Below are positions 1 to 5,261 of a stretch of DNA of 7,105 nucleotides, in pieces. This stretch comes from Candidatus Roizmanbacteria bacterium CG22_combo_CG10-13_8_21_14_all_34_12 (lineage in GTDB: Bacteria > Patescibacteriota > Microgenomatia > UBA1406 > GWC2-37-13): contig PCTC01000083.1 in the NCBI GenBank assembly GCA_002786595.1, positions 1 through 7,105 on the forward strand, given 5' to 3'. Position numbers and translations under genes: made by a program. The stretch's first letter is position 1; each line of letters opens with the position of its first letter. The notes under the pieces were generated by a model. It did not search any database. It worked only from the letters and a program-made list of their open reading frames with translations, and was not told the DNA's origin.

Positions 1-686
1 TTAAAAGAAAAAAAGGCAAAAACGATAAAATTAAAGCAAATGTCTTTGCTAAGATGTCTCATTTGATCACAATTGCTGTCATTGAAGGTGGAGGAATTAT
101 TGATCCAGTTAACAATGTTAAACTGCGTTTGGCAATAGATAAGGCAAAATCAGCCAATATGCCAAAAGAAAATATTAAACGAGCGATTGAAAAAGGATTT
201 GGACCCAACAGAATAATGTTAAAAGAGGTTATTTATGAAGGTTTTGGTCCACATGGTGTTTTCTTACTAATCATATCTACAACTGATAATTCGAATCGTA
301 CCTCATCCGAGATTAGAAATATGTTGGAAAAAAATTCCGGTAAACTTGGAACTCAAGGCTCAGTTGCTTATTTGTTCAAAAAATGTGCATTTGTCAGTTT
401 TCAGAAAACAGAAGTTAATGAAGAAGTAGTTTTTAAGATAGGGGAAGAATTAGATGCTTTTGATATCAATGAAGATGACAGTCATTTTTTTATTTTTTTC
501 CCTTTTAGTAATTTTGGCTTACTAAAAACCCATTTAAATAATATAAAATATGACTTGGCAGAGGTTGATTATTTACCAACCACTCCAGTTGTACTGGATT
601 TAGATAAAGAAAAAAAGGTTTTAGATCTTATTGAGGCCTTAGAAGACTTAGATGATGTCCAACGGGTTTATACCAACTTAAGTTAA
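1..686 (+). CDS. yebC: YebC/PmpR (TACO1) family protein, 5'-truncated
   Basis: This gene is cut by the left window edge. The open frame runs from base 3 with no stop before the ATG at 54, and the residues before that Met (KRKKGKNDKIKANVFAK) match the lysine-rich family N-terminus that normally follows MSGHSKW, so the ATG at 54 is internal. Diagnostic motifs follow: SANMPKENIKRAIEKG in the N-terminal helical domain, YEGFGPHGV, then TDNSNRTSSEIR and GKLGTQGSVAYLF. The C-terminus is complete, ending in a TAA. YebC proteins are cytosolic; the family has been described both as a DNA-binding regulator (PmpR) and, for TACO1 and some bacterial members, as a ribosome-associated factor helping translation through difficult stretches such as polyproline. 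Which role applies here cannot be read from sequence. The membrane-protein gene starts 28 bp downstream on the same strand, so the two are probably co-transcribed. The ruvC gene often seen next to yebC is absent. Confidence 0.95.
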   Translation, partial: KRKKGKNDKIKANVFAKMSHLITIAVIEGGGIIDPVNNVKLRLAIDKAKSANMPKENIKRAIEKGFGPNRIMLKEVIYEGFGPHGVFLLIISTTDNSNRTSSEIRNMLEKNSGKLGTQGSVAYLFKKCAFVSFQKTEVNEEVVFKIGEELDAFDINEDDSHFFIFFPFSNFGLLKTHLNNIKYDLAEVDYLPTTPVVLDLDKEKKVLDLIEALEDLDDVQRVYTNLS

Positions 687-714
687 TAAAGTTTATAAAG
701 AAAAAAACTATCAT

Positions 715-1530
715 ATGCTTAATTTAAAATCTTTAAGACAATTTTTTGAAAAAAAAGCAATAAAAATTGATAAGAGAATTCGTTTGGTCATTTCTGTCTC
801 GATTTTAGGCTTGTTAATGCTTTTTTCTACGTTTTTCAATTTTGATAAAGCCTCTTTTTTCCTACCAGTTTTTATCATAGCCACTTATCTATTAAGTTAT
901 TTTTCTTTACTGGAAGGAATAAAGAAAATTAGTTGGTTTGGACTCTTTTTAATGCCCGAATTAATTACTTTATTTTTTTATTTATTTTATTTTCTTTTTC
1001 CCGGCAGGTGGCTAACCCGCCTACCTTTCATTTTTATTTATGAAATATCTATTTATGCCGTTTTGCTTTGTGCCAACATTTTTAATGTGGGAGTAGAGAA
1101 GAACCTTCAGCTCTATCGGGCGGCTTTTTCTATTAATTTCTTTTATCAAGCGGTTGTTTCATTTTTATTTTATAATGTCCTTTTTTCATTCAGATATTTA
1201 TTCTTCTTCAATATCATTGGAGCGGGGATAAGTGCTTTTCTACTTAGTCTTCAATTATTTTGGTCGATACGTCTTAATCCATACCTCGAGAGGGATATCT
1301 TGGCTTATTCCTTATTTACAGGCTTGTTAATGGTAGAAACATGTCTATTAGTTTCATTTTTGCCTCTAAGGACGGCTGTTTATGCTCTATTTTTGACTGC
1401 CACTTACTATAGCGTTACAGGAATCATCCACCATCACATTGACGAAAAATTATTTACAGAAACGATTAGAGAGTATGCGAGTGTTTGGGCCTTCGTATTA
1501 ATTATTACTTTATTGTCTTTGAGTTGGTAA
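715..1530 (+). CDS. polytopic membrane protein of unknown function (possibly DUF5656-like)
   Basis: A 271-residue, very hydrophobic protein with about nine candidate membrane segments, near residues 22-41, 47-66, 74-96, 103-124, 134-157, 160-183, 196-216, 219-238 and 252-270. It opens with a basic amphipathic stretch (KSLRQFFEKKAIKIDKRIR), suggesting a cytoplasmic N-terminus by the positive-inside rule. No signal peptidase site or catalytic motif is recognisable. The most distinctive part is GIIHHHIDEKLFTETIREY at about residues 236-254, a polar His/Asp/Glu-rich loop between the last two segments. The overall style recalls membrane proteins annotated DUF5656 in CPR genomes, but that is memory of the family and not a search result. 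The start has no Shine-Dalgarno sequence; a TATAAA at 694-699 lies 15 nt before the ATG and could give a very short leader. It probably belongs to the yebC operon. Being a real gene is well supported; its function is unknown. Confidence 0.85.
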   Translation: MLNLKSLRQFFEKKAIKIDKRIRLVISVSILGLLMLFSTFFNFDKASFFLPVFIIATYLLSYFSLLEGIKKISWFGLFLMPELITLFFYLFYFLFPGRWLTRLPFIFIYEISIYAVLLCANIFNVGVEKNLQLYRAAFSINFFYQAVVSFLFYNVLFSFRYLFFFNIIGAGISAFLLSLQLFWSIRLNPYLERDILAYSLFTGLLMVETCLLVSFLPLRTAVYALFLTATYYSVTGIIHHHIDEKLFTETIREYASVWAFVLIITLLSLSW

Positions 1531-1580
1531 GCCCAAGTAGAGGATAGGGTAGTGGCATTCTTACGAACGTGAATAAATAA

Positions 1581-1622
1581 CCTATAGTAATTGTAAACGT
1601 ACGGACGTAAAAATACTATAGG
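1581..1622 (+). other. 9-bp hairpin, first domain of the candidate RNA
   Basis: The arms CCTATAGTA (1581-1589) and TACTATAGG (1614-1622) are perfectly complementary. The enclosed 24 nt contain a smaller ACGT (1597-1600) / ACGT (1605-1608) stem with an ACGG loop. There is no run of T after the hairpin, so it does not look like a terminator. Confidence 0.55.
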
Positions 1623-1685
1623 AATATTATTATGTGGATAGATCCAGAAAATCGAGGCTAAAATAATAAAACAGATGATTATGAC

Positions 1686-1743
1686 AAGCTAAAATTAAAG
1701 ACAGTCTTTGGAACAAAGACTGTCTTTATCTAAAACTTAGCTT
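1686..1743 (+). other. two-tier hairpin with a perfect 14-bp stem
   Basis: The inner stem pairs 1696-1709 with 1715-1728 without a mismatch and has a five-base loop (GGAAC). Below it, AAGCTAA (1686-1692) pairs with TTAGCTT (1737-1743) across an internal loop. The left arm is itself nearly palindromic (AAAGAC-A-GTCTTT). On its own, the inner stem with AAA at its foot and TTT at its end could be an intrinsic terminator for the yebC operon, but the plus-strand T run is only three bases long. The coaxial lower helix argues for part of a larger fold. Confidence 0.6.
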
Positions 1744-1749
1744 CAAAAA

Positions 1750-1803
1750 CAACGGTTTAGGACTTAAAGACGGGCTAAATAATTAGTCCGGCGTTAGCCG
1801 TTG
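1750..1803 (+). other. stacked-stem domain with competing pairings
   Basis: CAACGGTT (1750-1757) pairs with AGCCGTTG (1796-1803), eight pairs with one U.G. Inside it CGGGCTAA (1771-1778) pairs with TTAGTCCG (1783-1790), eight pairs with one G.U, around an ATAA loop. The alternative pairs GGACT (1760-1764) with AGTCC (1785-1789), and GGCTAA (1773-1778) with TTAGCC (1794-1799). These last two cross each other like a pseudoknot and exclude the first arrangement. Confidence 0.5.
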
Positions 1804-1810
1804 AGAGAAG

Positions 1811-1877
1811 TGGTTAAGTAATGCAATTATTTACTAATAAAGCTGTTTGCGAGTTTAACGAATCAACAAGTTAACCA
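1811..1877 (+). other. 7-bp closing stem of the fourth domain
   Basis: TGGTTAA (1811-1817) is perfectly complementary to TTAACCA (1871-1877). The enclosed 53 nt are AT-rich with only weak internal pairing, such as AGTAA (1817-1821) with TTACT (1831-1835), which would share one base with the closing stem. A second partner for the left arm exists at 2024-2031. Confidence 0.4.
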
Positions 1878-1920
1878 ACATTAATTCTGGAGAAGGGAGA
1901 TATCTTGTTCTCTGGAAGGG

Positions 1921-2082
1921 TAATTACACAAATTATGTCAAACAGACTGATTGGCGCATTAATGGATATATATAGTCGGAGAAAAGAACCTATACAACGT
2001 CGTAAAATGGAGCTTTTACGACGTTAACCACGACTGGAGGAAGAGAAGTGATGGTTTGTAATAACGCGCTAAATTGTAATTA
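1921..2082 (+). other. nested four-helix arm of the candidate RNA
   Basis: Four helices nest within one another. TAATTACA (1921-1928) pairs with TGTAATTA (2075-2082), eight perfect pairs. TTGGCGC (1951-1957) pairs with GCGCTAA (2066-2072), seven pairs with one G.U. AGTCGG (1974-1979) pairs with CCACGACT (2028-2035) around a bulged A2030. AACGTCGTAAAA (1996-2007) pairs with TTTTACGACGTT (2014-2025), twelve perfect pairs with a TGGAGC loop. Random sequence seldom nests this many long helices in order, which is the strongest single argument for a functional RNA here. Confidence 0.55.
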
Positions 2083-2091
2083 ATTAATTTT

Positions 2092-2148
2092 AATTACTAA
2101 TTACTGGTTATTAATAATTGTTTGTTTTTCTCTTTTCTTCCCTTTTCT
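2092..2148 (+). terminator. possible weak intrinsic terminator with T-rich tail
   Basis: AATTACTAAT (2092-2101) pairs with ATTAATAATT (2110-2119) with one C.A mismatch and an eight-base loop. It is followed by a pyrimidine run, mostly T, from 2121 to about 2148. The stem is all A-T, so it would be unstable; the T-rich tail makes it a plausible 3' end for the candidate RNA. From here to the inverted repeat at 2290 I see nothing more than a five-pair TTAGG/CCTAA hairpin at 2215-2228. Confidence 0.35.
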
Positions 2149-2289
2149 GCCTATCCGGCTTCCAGCCTGATTTTATGTGTATGAATCCCCTATTAAGTTT
2201 GATAGTTTTAGTTGTTAGGAAGACCTAAATACAATAATTATTTATTTTATGAGTAAGTCTACCCTATTCTTTTTAATTTAGAGAAGTAG

Positions 2290-2309
2290 TGGTGTGATTT
2301 ATCACACCA
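2290..2309. other. 8-bp inverted repeat just past the phosphatase stop codon
   Basis: TGGTGTGA (2290-2297) and TCACACCA (2302-2309) are perfect complements around TTTA, four bases beyond the minus-strand stop. It sits where a 3'-end hairpin for that gene would be, but the A/T run lies between stop and stem instead of after the stem, so it is not a standard intrinsic terminator. It may protect or end the minus-strand transcript. Confidence 0.4.
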
Positions 2310-2313
2310 AAAA

Positions 2314-3111
2314 TTACATTTTAAAGAACCCAAGAATCTCATCTTTTAGCCTTGGATGGCAGGAGATAGTGTCGTATGCTAACGTAGGTGATTTAAGATC
2401 AAAGTCGATTGGTAAGCCTTTAAAATCCATCATAATTCCTCCAGATTCTTCGATAATTAATTTCACCGCGGATATGTCCCAAATAAACGTGTGACCGTTT
2501 ATTACGACGTTAAAGACGTTTTCTGCCAGTAAACAGTTATCAATAGCCATGGAGTTAAGATTTCGATATCCAGCCACGTGAGGATACAAATTTTCATATA
2601 TTTTGAAGAGTTTAGTATATATCTCAGGCCTTGAACTAATAAGCCCGCTTAAAAGAGATTTTTTCAAAGGTCTATAAGTCATTTTTAAGGGCAAGTTATT
2701 TTTAAAAGCGCCCTTACCTTTGGTTGCATAATAAAAATTTTTGTTGGTCGGTTGATAGACTAAACCGGCGGTTAAAATACCTTGATAAAAATAGGCAATC
2801 GAAATGCTGAAAAAATTAAACCCATTGGCGAAGTTTACCGTACCGTCAAGTGGATCAATGATGAATAAATGTTTACGCTTGGAGTCAATATGAAGTTTTT
2901 CTTCACCTATAAATCCAATTTCTGATTCATCTATACCTTTTTTAAGCAAAAGCTTAGGAATTTTTTCTTTAATAGCTTTTTGGCTTTCAACATCGGCTAT
3001 AGTATAAAAATCCTTGTGAGAAGTCTTATAGTTTAGAGTCAGGTTCTTCTTATAGTAATTTAGAAGGATAGTTCCAGCCTCAGTAGCCGCTTGTTTCAAG
3101 ACGTTGATCAT
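2314..3111 (-). CDS. inositol monophosphatase family phosphatase
   Basis: A cytosolic, metal-dependent (usually Mg2+, lithium-sensitive) phosphomonoesterase of the IMPase/FBPase/CysQ superfamily. Counting from the upstream ATG at 3120, the family motifs are all present: TIAD at 40-43, GEE at 72-74, the metal-binding DPLDGTVNF at 89-97 and the C-terminal WDISAVKLIIEESGG at 214-228. Length is normal for the family. I place the start at the fourth residue (MINVLKQAATEAG, ATG at 3109-3111), because this matches the usual family N-terminus and because the ATG at 3120 lies inside a TATAAT-like box seven nt upstream. The alternative start adds only MVS. No Shine-Dalgarno sequence is present at either. 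The substrate cannot be decided from sequence: inositol-1-phosphate, another sugar phosphate or 3'-phosphoadenosine 5'-phosphate are all possible. It is divergent from the 3272 gene and appears monocistronic. Confidence 0.92.
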   Translation of the reverse strand: MINVLKQAATEAGTILLNYYKKNLTLNYKTSHKDFYTIADVESQKAIKEKIPKLLLKKGIDESEIGFIGEEKLHIDSKRKHLFIIDPLDGTVNFANGFNFFSISIAYFYQGILTAGLVYQPTNKNFYYATKGKGAFKNNLPLKMTYRPLKKSLLSGLISSRPEIYTKLFKIYENLYPHVAGYRNLNSMAIDNCLLAENVFNVVINGHTFIWDISAVKLIIEESGGIMMDFKGLPIDFDLKSPTLAYDTISCHPRLKDEILGFFKM

Positions 3112-3118
3112 AGACACC

Positions 3119-3129
3119 ATTATATACCA
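3119..3129 (-). promoter_or_regulatory. probable -10 promoter element for the phosphatase gene
   Basis: Reading the minus strand, TATAAT (3124-3119) is followed by seven nt and then ATG at 3111. The overlapping reading TGG-TATATA (3129-3121) fits an extended -10 box. No good -35 hexamer lies at the usual distance. If correct, the transcript would begin at or near the ATG and carry essentially no leader. Confidence 0.45.
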
Positions 3130-3234
3130 TATTGTTTAAGGGTATCTATCGTCATTTTTTTCTCGTCTCAACAATCTATTTCTGTATTTTTGTAGGTTAT
3201 AAGCGGTAGACACTAGTTTTATAGTATTTTATGA

Positions 3235-3263
3235 TTGATTTATTATTATTAATTTGCTTAAAT
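3235..3263 (+). promoter_or_regulatory. sigma70-type promoter, leaderless spacing
   Basis: TTGATT (3235-3240) and TTAAAT (3258-3263) are separated by exactly 17 bp, and TGC directly before the -10 box gives an extended -10 motif. The ATG of the coiled-coil gene is eight nt beyond the -10 box, where the transcription start would fall, so the mRNA is predicted to have a leader of about zero to two nt. No Shine-Dalgarno sequence is present. Confidence 0.6.
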
Positions 3264-3271
3264 AAAACCCT

Positions 3272-3544
3272 ATGATCACAGATACTGATATAAAAAAAAT
3301 GAAAGGAATTTTTACGACTAAAGATGATTTAAAAGCTTTTGCTACGAAAGAATATGTTGATAAAAGATTTGAAAGGTTATTTAAATATTTAGATCATCGA
3401 TTTGAGCCATTAGATAAGTTGGTAAAGGGATTTTCTGATTTTAAAGATAAGGTTTTGACTAACTTGGATTGGCTAACGGGAAAATATATAAAATTAGATG
3501 AAGAACATTTGGTTCTATCAGAACAAAGGGTTGTGACTTCGTGA
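3272..3544 (+). CDS. small coiled-coil-like protein of CPR type, function unknown
   Basis: A 90-residue, highly charged soluble protein with no signal peptide or membrane segment. Its N-terminus (MITDTDIKKMKGIFTTKDDLKAFATKEYVDKRF) contains two imperfect copies of a T-K-[DE]-D/Y-[LV] module (TTKDDLKAF, ATKEYVDKR), a style common in short helical proteins of CPR genomes and of some phage-derived 'TKxD' proteins. The rest (about residues 34-85) has heptad-like spacing of hydrophobic residues and is probably a long amphipathic helix or coiled coil. It ends with a TGA at 3542-3544, which is also part of the promoter of the ABC ATPase gene, and it lies in the same frame as that gene. The ATG at 3272 is supported by the promoter just upstream. 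Its role is unknown; proximity suggests but does not show a link with the ABC transporter. Confidence 0.75.
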   Translation: MITDTDIKKMKGIFTTKDDLKAFATKEYVDKRFERLFKYLDHRFEPLDKLVKGFSDFKDKVLTNLDWLTGKYIKLDEEHLVLSEQRVVTS

Positions 3545-3550
3545 TATAAT
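3542..3550 (+). promoter_or_regulatory. extended -10 promoter overlapping a stop codon
   Basis: TGATATAAT is a perfect extended -10 box (TGn-TATAAT). Its TGA is the stop codon of the upstream gene. Exactly six nt (GGCTTT) separate it from the ATPase ATG at 3557, so transcription should start on the A of the ATG. No clear -35 is seen, as is common with extended -10 promoters. Confidence 0.6.
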
Positions 3551-3556
3551 GGCTTT

Positions 3557-4468
3557 ATGGCTGTTCTTCAAGTAACTAATCTGACAAAAAAGTTTAGTTC
3601 GTTTATCGCAGTTGATAATATTTCTTTTGAAATTAAAGAAGGTGAGATACTGGGTTTGCTCGGGCCAAACGGAGCTGGAAAGACAACTACGATTCAGATG
3701 TTGCTCGGAATTACTATTCCCGATGGGGGTGAGATTAAATATTTTGATAAAGACTTTTTTAAGAATCGTCAGGACTGTTTACAGATGATCAATTACACGT
3801 CGGCTTTTAATACCCTTCAAGGAAGGACGACGGTCTGGGAAAATTTATTTGTTTTTGCAAATTTATATCAAATAGATGATGCAAAGGAAAAAATTAAGAA
3901 TCTCGCGGAATATTTCGAAATTAAAGACTTACTGGATAGTCATTATAAAAATCTATCGACCGGAGAAAAAACTCGAGTTAATTTTATTAAAGCTTTGCTT
4001 AATAATCCAAAAATAATTTTAATGGATGAGCCAACCGCATCTCTTGATCCAGATATTGCTGATAAAACCTTGAGTTTAATTGAAAAATTTAAGAAAGACA
4101 ATAAAATTGCCATTCTTTACACTAGTCATGATATGGACGAAATAGATCGGATTTGTGATCGAGTAATATTTTTAAGTCATGGTAAAATTGTTGCCGAAGA
4201 TACCCCTCTCAATTTAAAGAAAAAAATTGAAACAACAACCTTAAGATTGACTTTTGATAAAGGCAAAGAAATTATTAAGAAATATTTATTAGAAAATAAT
4301 CAAGAATTTGAGTTTTATAAAGATAATATTGTCATTATTAAAACTAAAGAAAAATTGGTCCCAAAAATTATTTTTGGTATTAGTAATGAAGGAATTTGGA
4401 TGACTGATATTGAAATCCAAAAACCAACCTTAGAGGATGTTTTTTTACAAATTTCCCGATCTAAATAA
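3557..4468 (+). CDS. ABC-2 type exporter, ATP-binding subunit
   Basis: A 303-residue cytoplasmic ATPase that would power the permease encoded next. The Walker A motif GPNGAGKTT is at residues 36-44, the signature LSTGE at 133-137 (a variant of LSGGQ), Walker B ILMDEP at 154-159, the D-loop SLD at 162-164 and the switch histidine at H191 (TSHDMDE). Residues beyond about 220 form the C-terminal extension typical of ABC-2 exporters such as the NodI/DrrA/CcmA-like group, ending with the usual PTLEDVFLQ. The Q-loop is unusual: where many members read VPQ, this one reads INYTSAFNTLQGR, with no glutamine at the expected place; I recall similar NFSSPY-type Q-loops in other ABC-2 ATPases. The permease ATG follows the stop by one base. 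A promoter six nt upstream suggests a leaderless mRNA. The exported substrate, whether lipid, polysaccharide or drug, is not predictable. Confidence 0.95.
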   Translation: MAVLQVTNLTKKFSSFIAVDNISFEIKEGEILGLLGPNGAGKTTTIQMLLGITIPDGGEIKYFDKDFFKNRQDCLQMINYTSAFNTLQGRTTVWENLFVFANLYQIDDAKEKIKNLAEYFEIKDLLDSHYKNLSTGEKTRVNFIKALLNNPKIILMDEPTASLDPDIADKTLSLIEKFKKDNKIAILYTSHDMDEIDRICDRVIFLSHGKIVAEDTPLNLKKKIETTTLRLTFDKGKEIIKKYLLENNQEFEFYKDNIVIIKTKEKLVPKIIFGISNEGIWMTDIEIQKPTLEDVFLQISRSK

Positions 4469-4469
4469 T

Positions 4470-5258
4470 ATGTCTTGGAAAAGAATAAAAGCAATAATGA
4501 TTCATGAATTTTTTATCACTAAAAGATCATTAGAAGTGATCAATGATATTATTTTGTATCCGCTTTTGTCAATAATTATTTTTGGCTTTTTAACTATTTA
4601 TCTATCAGGAGCGACCGGATTAATTATTGGCAAGCAGGTGTTAATCGGTATGATTCTATGGCAGGTCATCAGTATGACTCAATATTCAATTGCTGTTGGT
4701 TGCCTCTGGGATGTTTGGGCAAGAAATTTGACTAATATATTTATTTCTCCTATCTCAAACCTTGAATTTCTCTTAGCTTATACAATTACCGGTAGCTTAA
4801 AATCATTAATGGTGATTATATTGGGTGGTATTATTTCCTTTTATTTTTTTGGCACTAATTTACTGGATTTAGGGTTAATTAACTTGATGATTTATTTTAT
4901 TAATTTAGCTATTTTTGGTTTTGGATTTGCTATTATGGTTCTTGGTTTAATTTTTCGTTTTGGTACCCGTGTTCAAGCACTATCTTGGGGTTTGATTGCC
5001 GTGCTTCAACCATTAATGGCAGTTATTTATCCGGTATCAATATTACCCAAATTTTTACAATCGATAGCTTATCTTTTACCGCCTACTTATATTTTTGAAG
5101 CCGCTCGGGCAAACACAACTGACTTGGGAATACAATGGTTAAATATTGGAATAGCCTTTTTATTAAATATAATCTTTATTTTTCTTGCAGTTAGATTTTT
5201 TAATTTTATGTTTAATCAATCCAAAAAAACCGGTCAGTTTGCTAGATTGGAAGGGTAA
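4470..5258 (+). CDS. ABC-2 type exporter, permease subunit
   Basis: An inner-membrane partner of the ATPase, 262 residues from the ATG at 4470. Six membrane segments are predictable near residues 26-47, 57-78, 104-128, 136-162, 172-192 and 225-246, the normal ABC-2 topology. Family hallmarks are the cytoplasmic loop LWDVWARNLTNIFISPIS (about 79-96), a probable coupling-helix region, and the ILPKFLQSIAYLLPPTYIFEAAR segment before the last helix. I chose ATG 4470 over the in-frame ATG at 4437, because the latter would overlap the ATPase by 32 bases and add a non-family sequence (MFFYKFPDLNN), whereas MSWKRIKAIMIHEF is the typical start. There is no Shine-Dalgarno sequence, so translation is probably coupled to the ATPase stop one base upstream. 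The stop lies 3 bp from that of the convergent ddl, leaving no room for a terminator between them. Confidence 0.93.
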   Translation: MSWKRIKAIMIHEFFITKRSLEVINDIILYPLLSIIIFGFLTIYLSGATGLIIGKQVLIGMILWQVISMTQYSIAVGCLWDVWARNLTNIFISPISNLEFLLAYTITGSLKSLMVIILGGIISFYFFGTNLLDLGLINLMIYFINLAIFGFGFAIMVLGLIFRFGTRVQALSWGLIAVLQPLMAVIYPVSILPKFLQSIAYLLPPTYIFEAARANTTDLGIQWLNIGIAFLLNIIFIFLAVRFFNFMFNQSKKTGQFARLEG

Positions 5259-5261
5259 ATT

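Larger units (their letters stand above)
1581..2130 (+). ncRNA. candidate large structured RNA, unidentified family
   Basis: This gene-free stretch has no ORF of note on either strand but a dense series of complementary arms that fold into successive domains: 1581-1622, 1686-1743, 1750-1803, 1811-1877, 1889-1913 and a nested arm 1921-2082, then an AU-rich hairpin and a U-rich tract (2092-2148) resembling a terminator. Several helices contain a G.U wobble on the plus strand (1774/1787, 1756/1797, 1953/2070, 1889/1913). On the minus strand these would be C.A mismatches, so a plus-strand RNA is favoured. I found no convincing promoter just upstream, so it may be transcribed through from the membrane-protein gene or from a promoter I cannot recognise. 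It lacks the signatures I know for RNase P RNA, tmRNA, SRP RNA, and group I or II introns. Boundaries are approximate; the RNA assignment is inference from base-pairing alone. Confidence 0.5.

Noticed and set aside
1970..1979. ATATAGTCGG, similar to the S segment of group I introns
   Set aside because: No proper R segment (GACTA) is found upstream, only a four-base GACT at 1945-1948. There are no recognisable P/Q elements and no split gene or tRNA. The same bases pair well with 2028-2035.
2051..2083. Ten-codon mini-ORF (MVCNNALNCN) behind GGAGG at 2036-2040
   Set aside because: The spacing is long, no other gene here uses a Shine-Dalgarno sequence, and the region is better explained as paired arms of the candidate RNA.
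1531..2130. RNase P RNA, tmRNA or SRP RNA as identity of the structured region
   Set aside because: I looked for the RNase P GAGGAAAGUC and ACAGAA elements, a tRNA-like 3' domain ending in CCA for tmRNA, and the SRP tetraloop region; none is present in acceptable form.
1804..2287. AGAGAAGT repeated three times at 1804, 2042 and 2280, exactly 238 bp apart each time
   Set aside because: The flanking sequences are not similar at that period, so this is not a tandem repeat. Short purine octamers recur easily, and the equal spacing is probably coincidence.
2293..2306. TGTGA-TTTA-TCACA resembling a CRP/FNR-type operator
   Set aside because: The half-sites are separated by four bases instead of the six of CRP sites, and the repeat sits downstream of a gene end with no promoter nearby. 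A 3'-end hairpin is a simpler reading.
2294..2494. 66-codon plus-strand ORF
   Set aside because: It lies opposite the 3' end of the inositol monophosphatase gene, has no promoter or Shine-Dalgarno sequence and no recognisable protein features.
4437..4469. Upstream ATG for the ABC permease
   Set aside because: It overlaps the ATPase gene in another frame and adds MFFYKFPDLNN, unlike family N-termini; ATG 4470 fits the stop-start junction and the family.
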